Of a stretch of DNA of 64,000 nucleotides, positions 17,995 through 25,097 are shown one piece after another (position 1 is the first letter of the stretch; the number at the start of each line of letters is the position of its first letter). The position numbers were made by a program, and so were the translations under genes. This DNA is from Stenotrophomonas sp. SAU14A_NAIMI4_8 (GTDB lineage: Bacteria; Pseudomonadota; Gammaproteobacteria; Xanthomonadales; Xanthomonadaceae). Location of the stretch: NCBI RefSeq assembly GCF_003086695.1, contig NZ_CP025999.1, positions 2,335,680-2,399,679 on the forward strand, given 5' to 3'. The notes under the pieces were generated by a model, which saw only the letters and a program-made list of their open reading frames with translations, was not told the DNA's origin and searched no databases.

Positions 17995-19068
17995 TCAGTT
18001 GTACTCCAGGGTGATCGTGGCAGCACCGTTGGCCTGCCCCGACGATGCGGCGGCATTCAGCCGGTAGTAGCGTGCCCGCAGCATCAGCGTGTACTGCGCG
18101 TTGTTGACCTCGGTCAGTGCCAGGCCGGAATCGCGCATGGCATTGAAGCCCACCGAGTCCTGGGTCTGCGTACCGATCTGGATTCCGATGCCGGTTGCGG
18201 TCAAGTTGACCCCGTCGTCCTGCAGCGCCATGACCGATTGGGTGCGATCGGCCACGGCCGTGACCGGATCGACCCGGAAGCGGATGCTGTTGTCGACCCG
18301 TCCGTTGGCGGTCTGCACGGTCCCGGTGGTCAGGTGGCCGCGGTAGCGGCCGAAGAACGCGGGGCAGTTGCGCAGCACCACCGGCACGTTCACCCAGCCG
18401 GTGCCGCTGCCGACCGTGGGAATCTCGCTCATCTGATGCGTTCCCAGGTCGATCGGCACGTCACTGGTCGAGCAGGTGCGCGAGACGATGCTCAGGTTGC
18501 CCTGCACGCGGCCGCTCCACAGCAGCACGTTGCGGTTGACCCCGGTCATGCGGTACTCGAACTGCGGCAGGTTGGCGCCGGTCACGGTTCCCGCACTGAT
18601 GGGGCCGATCTTGATCAGGCTAACGTCGTAGGACTGCATCGGCCAGTACTGGAAGACAGTGGGTGGCTGCACCTGGGTGTCACCTTCGGTGACGATGGGA
18701 AAGCCGCTGCCGTTGAACCACACTGCCACGCCGACGCCCGGCACGTTGGTTTCATACACCGTGCCGTAGCGCGGGTGCACGTAGCCGGACGCGCGGTAAG
18801 GCAGCGAGGTGTACTGGCGGATGCGGTCAAGCCGTCCTGCGGTGCAGTTGACCAGATTGCTGGGGCCGGCATAGTAGGTCGCCCGGAAGATCTCGGTCCC
18901 CACCGACACGTCGGGGCCGACCGTGATCGAGCCGTTGAGATTGGCGATGTTGACCAGCGCGCTGTTGCCATCGGCCATCCGGCAGTTCTGCGCGGACGCC
19001 GAGCTGCTGGCCCAGGCGAGCGCCAGGACTGCCAGCAGCAGGCGAATCACGAATTGAAAGGCGTTCAC
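17995..19068 (-). CDS. two-domain fimbrial tip adhesin
   Basis: A 357-residue protein with a signal peptide ending SSASA. Its length is twice that of a pilin, as in FimH-like tip adhesins: an N-terminal putative receptor-binding domain (residues about 27-190, with cysteines in NCRMADG and VNCTAGR) and a C-terminal pilin domain (cysteines in RTCSTSD and RNCPAFF; final strand AATITLEYN). The GTG start overlaps the usher stop (GTGA). The ligand is unknown; the first domain does not obviously match FimH or MrkD. Confidence 0.85.
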   Translation of the reverse strand: MNAFQFVIRLLLAVLALAWASSSASAQNCRMADGNSALVNIANLNGSITVGPDVSVGTEIFRATYYAGPSNLVNCTAGRLDRIRQYTSLPYRASGYVHPRYGTVYETNVPGVGVAVWFNGSGFPIVTEGDTQVQPPTVFQYWPMQSYDVSLIKIGPISAGTVTGANLPQFEYRMTGVNRNVLLWSGRVQGNLSIVSRTCSTSDVPIDLGTHQMSEIPTVGSGTGWVNVPVVLRNCPAFFGRYRGHLTTGTVQTANGRVDNSIRFRVDPVTAVADRTQSVMALQDDGVNLTATGIGIQIGTQTQDSVGFNAMRDSGLALTEVNNAQYTLMLRARYYRLNAAASSGQANGAATITLEYN

Positions 19069-21743
19069 GGAGCGTTCTCCAGCGCGGCCAGCGGTGGCGG
19101 CGCAGCGGGGTGCGAATTCGCGGTGGGCGTCGGTCGCAGGCAGCGTCCGTCAATCACGGTGTAGCCATCGGTGGAACGGGCAGCGGGAATCTGCACCTGC
19201 AGCACGCACTGCTGGTCCGCGCCGGTGCCCCACTGCACCTGCACCGGTCCGGAGTCCTGCAGGCCGCTCAACAGCAGGCGACTGCCCTGCCCGACCATGC
19301 CGACGTTGCTGCCGGCCGCATCGGTGGCCTCGGCGCCGAACGGCAGCGGCCGGCCGTCCTCGGTGCGCGCATCGACCATCAGGCCGTGGCTGCTGCGGGT
19401 GCTGAAATCCAGCCGCACCATCGCACCGGCACGCGGCGCGACGCTGCGTGCAGTCTCCTGCAGTTCCACATTGAAACCGGTGCCCTTCGGATCGATCGAG
19501 ATGGTGTTCAGCTGGTAAGGCGTCAGGAACGGCACCACCGCATAGCCTCGCTTGTCCAGCCGCGCGCCTCCCCCGTTCTCGATGCGCGCGCCCGTCGCAC
19601 CGGCCGCGTGTACCAACGCCACCGTGTCACCCAGCGGCGGCGACAGGGTCAGTCCGTCGCCGTGCAGCACCGCGCCGCCGGAGGCGCCCAGGCCCAGCTG
19701 CGTGTAGCTGCTGCCGTTGCTGATGCTGGCCGCCCACTGTCCGCGTGCGCCGCGATAGCCGGTATTGAGATCAACACTGTTGCTGCCCGCGATGCGCGAC
19801 AGGGTCGCGCCATAACTGAAACGGTCATCCAGCGAGGAGATTCCGTTGGTCGACAGCTGGGTGGCAGGTTCGCCGTTGCGGCTGCGGGTATGCATCAGGT
19901 TGCCCAGCGGGGCCCGTGCCGAGCGGCCCAGCGGCAGCGACACCATCAGCATCAGTCGATTGTCCACGCGGGCGTCCTGCGCACGTGCCACTGGCAGATC
20001 CGCACCCGGCACGCGGTCCTGCAGGTAGCCGCGGCCGAAATCGATCGAATCGCGGGTGCGCTGGAAATTCAGGCTGTAGCTCAGCGATTTCCACTGGTTG
20101 CTGTAGCCGATGCTCAGATCCAACTGGCGACCCGGCGCGTTCCAGAAATCGCGACGGGTTCCGATGACGAACAGCTGTCCGCCGCGCTCGCCCAGCTGCT
20201 GGTTCATGCTCAGGTCCATGCGGTTACGCTGCCGCGCCACGCTGTCGGCGTCCTGGTCGCGGGCGCGGGCATCGCGCAGCGAGGCCCAGTCGCGCAGGCT
20301 CACGTAGTCGCGCGTGGCATAGCGGTACGCGGCCACGGCGAAGCTGGTGCCGGTGCGCACCACGTTACGGTTGTAGGCGAGCCGGAAGCTGCTGCCTGAC
20401 ATCACCGGCAGGCCCTGCACGGCGGTGCGCGCCAGCGAGACATCGGCCGCCAGGGCGCCCCACGCGGTATTGAAAGCGGCACCGGCCACCGCCGTGCGGT
20501 AGTCTTCGCCGGCCGACACGCCGCCGTAGGCGCTGAGCGCATTGTTGAGGCCTCGCTGGTACTGCAGCTGCAGCAGCCCCGGGGCATCGCTCAGGCCGTT
20601 CTCATCAACCTGGCCCAGGCCCGCGCTCCAACGCGACTGGCCCGGTCGCAGCAGCTGCGGTACCGCCGAATACGGCACGCTGAAGCGGCGCGAGCGGCCA
20701 TCGGCCTCGCGCACTTCCACTTCCAGATCGCCGGCGTAGCCGGTCGGGTACAGATCGGTCAGCTCGAACGGGCCGGGTGCCACGCTGGCCTCGTGCAGCA
20801 CCGCGCCGCGCTGGCGCACGATCACCCGCGCGTTGCTTTCGGCCACACCGCGCACGACCGGCGCGAAACCGCGCTGCGACTGCGGCAGCATCCGGTCATC
20901 GCTGCCCAGCAGTACGCCACGAAGGCGCACGCTCTCGAACAGGTCACCGGGGGTCGCGGTATCGCCCACGGTCAGCTGCGCCTTCCACGGCACGACGTCA
21001 TGCTGCAGGTAAGCGGCACTGGAGCGGTAGCGTTGCGGCTGGCTGCCGCCGAGCGTCAGCGCACCCTGGTGCACCAGCTGCCAGCCAGCCACACGACCGC
21101 TGGCGTTGAGGCCGACGAAACCCGAATAGCGCGCACGACTGCCGTTGTTGTAGTGGTAGGCATTGGCGTTGTAGCCCACCGCCAGCGCCGGAATGCCCGC
21201 ATCCCATTGGCTGGGATCGACATAGCCGCGTGCCTCATTGCGCAGGTACAGCTGGGGCACCTGCAGATCCAGGGTCTGTGTGCCAGCGTCGAAGACCGCC
21301 GTGGCGCCCGGAACCAGATCGCCCAGCGGCTCACAGTATTCGCCCTGCGGCCACGGCCGCAGCGGTGCCTGAGCCGGGTCGGCCAGCAGCCGCGAGGGTG
21401 CGATGCCATAACCCTGCAGGCGTTCGGCGTCCAGGCACAGGCGCGAGCTGCCATCCACCTCGCGATAGACGATATCGGTGCGTGCCTGCCATTGGCCATT
21501 GAGGCGGATGTCCCCACGGTAGGTTCCTGGCGCCACGTAGTCCGCCTGGGTGAAGCGCTCCAGGTCCAGCCGCGCCGAAGCGCCGACCGGCAGGAATGCG
21601 GCATCGAAGGACACTTCATCGTCTGCCGTCGACGCGGACGACGTCGTTGCACGGGCGAACAGGATGGCCGCCACCAGTATCGGCAGCCGGGCACGCAGCG
21701 GGCGGCAGGCGCCGTTGCCCGGCGCCCGGTTCGGGGCGTTCAT
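19065..21743 (-). CDS. fimbrial usher (FimD/PapC family)
   Basis: An 892-residue outer-membrane usher. After the signal peptide come the N-terminal chaperone-subunit binding domain (FDAAFLPVG..LDLERF), a 24-strand beta barrel with the plug segment (typical usher motifs such as GPFELTDLYP, DLEVEVREADG), and two C-terminal domains including GSRLLLSGLQDSGPVQVQWG and the final cysteine pair region QQCVLQVQ. Length and order match full ushers. It takes chaperone-subunit complexes from the periplasm and extrudes the fimbria. A gap of 18 nt separates it from the chaperone gene, and its stop overlaps the adhesin start. Confidence 0.95.
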   Translation of the reverse strand: MNAPNRAPGNGACRPLRARLPILVAAILFARATTSSASTADDEVSFDAAFLPVGASARLDLERFTQADYVAPGTYRGDIRLNGQWQARTDIVYREVDGSSRLCLDAERLQGYGIAPSRLLADPAQAPLRPWPQGEYCEPLGDLVPGATAVFDAGTQTLDLQVPQLYLRNEARGYVDPSQWDAGIPALAVGYNANAYHYNNGSRARYSGFVGLNASGRVAGWQLVHQGALTLGGSQPQRYRSSAAYLQHDVVPWKAQLTVGDTATPGDLFESVRLRGVLLGSDDRMLPQSQRGFAPVVRGVAESNARVIVRQRGAVLHEASVAPGPFELTDLYPTGYAGDLEVEVREADGRSRRFSVPYSAVPQLLRPGQSRWSAGLGQVDENGLSDAPGLLQLQYQRGLNNALSAYGGVSAGEDYRTAVAGAAFNTAWGALAADVSLARTAVQGLPVMSGSSFRLAYNRNVVRTGTSFAVAAYRYATRDYVSLRDWASLRDARARDQDADSVARQRNRMDLSMNQQLGERGGQLFVIGTRRDFWNAPGRQLDLSIGYSNQWKSLSYSLNFQRTRDSIDFGRGYLQDRVPGADLPVARAQDARVDNRLMLMVSLPLGRSARAPLGNLMHTRSRNGEPATQLSTNGISSLDDRFSYGATLSRIAGSNSVDLNTGYRGARGQWAASISNGSSYTQLGLGASGGAVLHGDGLTLSPPLGDTVALVHAAGATGARIENGGGARLDKRGYAVVPFLTPYQLNTISIDPKGTGFNVELQETARSVAPRAGAMVRLDFSTRSSHGLMVDARTEDGRPLPFGAEATDAAGSNVGMVGQGSRLLLSGLQDSGPVQVQWGTGADQQCVLQVQIPAARSTDGYTVIDGRCLRPTPTANSHPAAPPPLAALENAP

Positions 21744-21761
21744 CAGGAGGTTCTCCGGGGA

Positions 21762-22502
21762 TCAGGGCTGCAGGGCCACCTGGGTCGGCACCAGCGCACC
21801 AAAATCATTGATCACGGTGACCGCGCCTTTCAGTTCACCCGGCGGACGTCCGCTCACCCCGTCGAGCAGGAACTCGGCCTGCGCGAACGGCGCGACCATG
21901 CCGCCTCCCTGGCTGCCCAGCTCCTTGCCTGCGACAAGCAGGCCGACGCTGGCGAAATTGACGTAGTACGGGGTCGGGTTATCGGCCCGCAGCAGCAGCC
22001 CCTTGGGCCCGGACTGCAACGACCACCGCAGCTTCTGGTGCGCCAGCACCGGCTCGCCCGTCAGGTTCGGCGGACGGTAGAAGACCTTGATGCGGGTGCG
22101 GAAGGCGAATTGCAGGATGTTGGCGCCGTTGCTGCCGGTCTTGGGCGGAATCTCCAGCATGTTGAGCCAGTACAGCGTTTCGCGGTCAGCGGCCAGCGCT
22201 GCACCGGTGAACATGATGCGCGCGGTCTGCTGCTTCTTCGGGTCCAGCCGGAACACCGGAGGCGCCACGGCGAACGGGGCACGGGCGGTATCGGGCGTCG
22301 ACTGGTCGTCGCCATCATCCAGCCACACCTGGACCAGCGCTGCGCGCTCGCCCTCGTTCATGAATTTGAGGGTGACTTCCTTGTCCTGCGCGGGATAGAC
22401 CACGCGGGTGCCACCAATCACCACCGATGCGTCGGCAGCCTGGGCGAACAAAGTGCCAATGGCGAGCGCGCCGGCACACAGCATGCGGTTGAAGGAAAGC
22501 AT
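21762..22502 (-). CDS. periplasmic fimbrial chaperone
   Basis: A 246-residue PapD/FimC-type chaperone with a signal peptide ending in AADA. The G1 edge strand GANILQFAFRTRIKVFYRP, the conserved Arg-Val-Val-Tyr-Pro (TRVVYPAQDKEVTLKF) and the motif LYWLNMLEIPPK are characteristic. It donates a strand to unfolded subunits in the periplasm and delivers them to the usher. It follows the major subunit by about 64 nt, a gap long enough for a processing hairpin that would favour high major-subunit expression, although I see no decisive structure. Confidence 0.95.
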   Translation of the reverse strand: MLSFNRMLCAGALAIGTLFAQAADASVVIGGTRVVYPAQDKEVTLKFMNEGERAALVQVWLDDGDDQSTPDTARAPFAVAPPVFRLDPKKQQTARIMFTGAALAADRETLYWLNMLEIPPKTGSNGANILQFAFRTRIKVFYRPPNLTGEPVLAHQKLRWSLQSGPKGLLLRADNPTPYYVNFASVGLLVAGKELGSQGGGMVAPFAQAEFLLDGVSGRPPGELKGAVTVINDFGALVPTQVALQP

Positions 22503-22566
22503 GGATCACCTCATGGATGAGGCCGGCCACAGGGCCGCCGGCATGCGCCGACGGCCCCGCGCGGCA

Positions 22567-23130
22567 TCAGTTGTAGACAACCTTGTAGTTGACGTACGAC
22601 TGCACGAAGCCGGGCGCAGCCGCGCCATTGACGGCGACGTACTGGCTGGCCATGTCAATCACGGCGGTGTTGTTGGCGATGGTCACCGGATCGGTCTTGA
22701 AGGACGGATCGCGCAGGTCCACCACGGCGTTCTTGTACAGCACCTGGATCTGGGTGTTGACGGCCGGCGCATTGGCTTCCTGGTTGCGCAGGTTGCCGTT
22801 GCCGGCGTCCACCTGGCCCGCAGTCGGGTCGAAGTACAGCTCGGCGATCTTGCCGTTCTGGCAGGTACCCTGGCCCGGGCCGCCAATGACCAGCTGGAAC
22901 GGGTGCAGACCGGCGATGTCACCGGCGGCTGCCAGCTGGTTGGCCTGGACCGCGTCCATCGGCACGGTGATGTTGGTGGTGCCGATGGCACCTGCACCGC
23001 CGGAAATCGTGCAGGTCAGGTCGGTCACTTCGCCGGTGAACTCAATGATGCCCGAGCCGTAGGACTGGGCATTGGCGGCCGCAGCGGCCAGCAGCAGGGT
23101 TGCAGCGGAAGCAATCGGGAGGAGCTTCAT
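22567..23130 (-). CDS. major fimbrial subunit
   Basis: About 187 residues with a signal peptide ending in AAANA at the ATG 23130. The pilin has cysteines in DLTCTISGG and GTCQNGK and ends SYVNYKVVYN. It is first in the operon, followed by chaperone and usher, as in SMF-1/Cup-like chaperone-usher systems of Stenotrophomonas and Pseudomonas. I cannot tell from the sequence alone whether it is the orthologue of S. maltophilia SMF-1, so I give no symbol. The promoter box at 23278-23312 implies a leader of about 140 nt. Confidence 0.9.
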   Translation of the reverse strand: MKLLPIASAATLLLAAAAANAQSYGSGIIEFTGEVTDLTCTISGGAGAIGTTNITVPMDAVQANQLAAAGDIAGLHPFQLVIGGPGQGTCQNGKIAELYFDPTAGQVDAGNGNLRNQEANAPAVNTQIQVLYKNAVVDLRDPSFKTDPVTIANNTAVIDMASQYVAVNGAAAPGFVQSYVNYKVVYN

Positions 23131-23277
23131 GGTGTTGGATTCTTCTTCACAGGTGTGATCCGCGCGAGGCGGAGGAATGGCCCCGCCGCCGGGGAGAGCG
23201 GCGGGGCCGGGAACGGGCGGGACACCTGGGGAATAAGCGTCCTTCCCGGCAGGCCGGTTCATTGGCCTACGGGAGGA

Positions 23278-23312
23278 ATGCTAGGAATCTAAGTCGATGG
23301 CCTCCATCGGAC
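23278..23312 (-). promoter_or_regulatory. GTCC-N23-CCTAGCAT promoter, copy 4 (fimbrial operon)
   Basis: On the minus strand GTCC (23312-23309) followed by GATGG, then 23 nt in total to CCTAGCAT (23285-23278). This is an exact match to the spacing of the promoters of both trimeric adhesins. It precedes the seven-gene fimbrial operon. Confidence 0.65.
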
Positions 23313-23358
23313 CCGGCCGAGATTTCGGCCACGGGCGCAGACCGCGCCTTACCCGGGA

Positions 23359-23547
23359 TCACACGTCATCGCCATCGTCCTCGGCGGGCGCCTGCAGGTG
23401 CCAATGACGGCGTAGCTGGCTGCGGCGCTTCGGCGAGGCAAACAGGTAGTGGTTCAACAGTTCGAGGAAGTGCGCCTGCGCCGCTGCCGGCAGCCGGGTG
23501 AAGTGCAGCAGCAGGGTAGTCAATCGGGGGTCGTCTCGAACGGGCAC
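23359..23547 (-). CDS. possible small protein between fimbriae and regulators
   Basis: A 62-residue reading frame starting at GTG 23547. It reads as a short basic helix-rich protein (HFTRLPAAAQAHFLELLNHYLF) with an acidic tail (AEDDGDDV). The start lacks a clear ribosome site. What supports it is the fifth, weaker copy of the adhesin-type box about 30 nt upstream. I do not recognise the family; a small regulator of the fimbrial switch is one possibility but is not shown by the sequence. Confidence 0.45.
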   Translation of the reverse strand: MPVRDDPRLTTLLLHFTRLPAAAQAHFLELLNHYLFASPKRRSQLRRHWHLQAPAEDDGDDV

Positions 23548-23577
23548 GTCATCACCGCAGCAAGGGGTCCGTCTCCG

Positions 23578-23611
23578 AGCCTAGACATGGACGATGCCGG
23601 GTCCATCGGAC
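23578..23611 (-). promoter_or_regulatory. weaker GTCC-N22-TCTAGGCT box, copy 5
   Basis: On the minus strand GTCC (23611-23608), 22 nt, then TCTAGGCT (23585-23578). The upstream part (GACCGGTCCGATGG) is as good as in the other copies, but the spacer is one base shorter and the -10-like octamer differs at four positions, although TAGGCT still fits TAnnnT. It lies just beyond the stop of the response regulator and points at the 62-residue frame. Confidence 0.4.
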
Positions 23612-23621
23612 CGGTCTTCAA

Positions 23622-24311
23622 TCAGTCGGTGGATCCTTCACCGCCTGCGCCTGCGCGTGCGTTCTGTGACGCCTGCACAAGGCCATGCGTCAGCGCGTAC
23701 TCGAAAATGTCCGCATCGCGCTGCAATCCAAGCTTGCGCATCGCTGCAACCTTCTGCGTACTGACGGTCTTGCGGCTGCGTCCAACGCGCTCGGCAATCT
23801 GCATCACGCTCAGCCCTTCGGCAAACATCCGCAGCACCTCCGACTCACGCTTCGACAGCCCTCCGGCCACCTGCACCTCACCCCGAAGGCCGTCCCCGGC
23901 GATCAGCCGCGCGATCTCCGCCGAGATGTAGGCCTGCCTGCAGCTGGCGGCGTGTACCGCTGGCACCAGCTGTTCAAGGGGGTCACTCTTGCTGACGATG
24001 CACGACACCCCGGCCCGCTGGATCGAGCGTAGCACCAAGGGGCTTTCCATGCCGGTCAGCACCACCAGGTGCAGGGCCGGGAAGCGGCGCTGCAGGAAGC
24101 GCAGCAGCGTGACGCCATCCCCGTAACGGCCGTTGGGCATCGAGAAATCACAGACCGCCACGTCGACGGCTGTACGGCTGAGCAGATCGACCAGTTCGGT
24201 GGAGTCCCGCACCAGCCCGACAACAGCCAGGCCCGGCACAGCCTGCAGCAGGTGTTCCATGCCGGCCAGCAGGACCGGATGGTCATCGGCCACAACGATG
24301 TTCAACGGCAT
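23622..24311 (-). CDS. NarL/RcsB-like response regulator A
   Basis: A 229-residue regulator. Receiver: acidic pair in VVADDHPVLLAG, phosphoacceptor Asp55 in VAVCDFSMPNG, and Ser-Lys-Ser in IVSKSDP. LuxR-type helix-turn-helix: LSKRESEVLRMFAEGLSVMQIAERVGRSRKTVSTQKVAAMRKLG. The DFSMP/GDG pattern after the phosphoacceptor and the KTVSTQK recognition helix are those of RcsB/RocA/BvgA relatives. It is divergent from regulator B (115 nt between start codons) and points towards the fimbrial operon. A candidate activator of the fimbrial and adhesin promoters. Confidence 0.92.
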   Translation of the reverse strand: MPLNIVVADDHPVLLAGMEHLLQAVPGLAVVGLVRDSTELVDLLSRTAVDVAVCDFSMPNGRYGDGVTLLRFLQRRFPALHLVVLTGMESPLVLRSIQRAGVSCIVSKSDPLEQLVPAVHAASCRQAYISAEIARLIAGDGLRGEVQVAGGLSKRESEVLRMFAEGLSVMQIAERVGRSRKTVSTQKVAAMRKLGLQRDADIFEYALTHGLVQASQNARAGAGGEGSTD

Positions 24312-24426
24312 GCTTGCTTCCTCCGGTGATGGCGCGCCGCACGGCCTGCCAGAGCAGGGGCGGCTGCCTTATAGTGGTCAACGCAAACTACGGCAATTTC
24401 TGTCGGCCTACTCAACAGGGTCTCCC

Positions 24427-25083
24427 ATGTCCCATCCCGTCATACGCGTTGCCATCGCCGACGATCATCCGGTCATCCGCATGGGCATCGAAGCCGCCAT
24501 CGACGAAGTACCTACCCTGTCCTGCATCGGCGCGGTGGGCGATTCCTCTGCGCTGGTCACGTTGCTCGAGCAGACCGCCTGCGACGTGGTGGTGACCGAC
24601 TACGCGATGCCAGGCGGCGCCTTCGGTGACGGGTTGCAGCTGCTTGACCATCTGCGCACGCACTTTCCGGACCTGCGTCTGATCGTGATGACCGGCCTGG
24701 ACCAGCCGGCGATGATCCAGGCGCTGCACGCCAGCGGCATCGACCACATCCTGAGCAAGGCCGACGACACCAGCCACGTGCCGGCGGCGATTGCGGCCGC
24801 TTGGGCCAACCGTCGCTACCTGTCGCCGTCGATCGCCCAGCTGCTCCCCACACGCAGGGCGCCACGTGCCACTGCGGCGCTTTCGCCGCGCGAGCACGAG
24901 GTGCTGGCGTTGTTCGTGTCGGGGCTTAGCATCAATGAAATCGCAGCCCGGCTGGACCGCCGCAAGCAGACGATCAGTACCCAGAAGACCGCAGGAATGG
25001 CCAAGCTCGGCATCGACAAGGATGCCGATCTGTTCAAGTTCGCCAGCGAGCTGGGGCTGCGCACCGCCAAGCCGGATACTTGA
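24427..25083 (+). CDS. NarL/RcsB-like response regulator B
   Basis: A 218-residue paralogue of regulator A. Receiver: AIADDHPVIRMG, phosphoacceptor Asp58 in VVVTDYAMPGG, and Lys in ILSKADD. Helix-turn-helix: LSPREHEVLALFVSGLSINEIAARLDRRKQTISTQKTAGMAKLG. ATG 24427 was chosen over the longer frame because the receiver begins at residue 6. The gene converges on the sensor-kinase operon, with only 14 nt between the two stops. One of the two paralogues may antagonise the other, as in the Roc systems; this is inference. Confidence 0.92.
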   Translation: MSHPVIRVAIADDHPVIRMGIEAAIDEVPTLSCIGAVGDSSALVTLLEQTACDVVVTDYAMPGGAFGDGLQLLDHLRTHFPDLRLIVMTGLDQPAMIQALHASGIDHILSKADDTSHVPAAIAAAWANRRYLSPSIAQLLPTRRAPRATAALSPREHEVLALFVSGLSINEIAARLDRRKQTISTQKTAGMAKLGIDKDADLFKFASELGLRTAKPDT

Positions 25084-25097
25084 TAGCGGCAGCCTGC

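Noticed and set aside
16518..19068. Csu-type archaic pilus or spore-coat U system
   Set aside because: Subunits superficially resemble spore-coat U domain proteins, but gene order (major subunit, chaperone, usher, adhesin, minor subunits) and usher type fit Cup/SMF-like fimbriae better.
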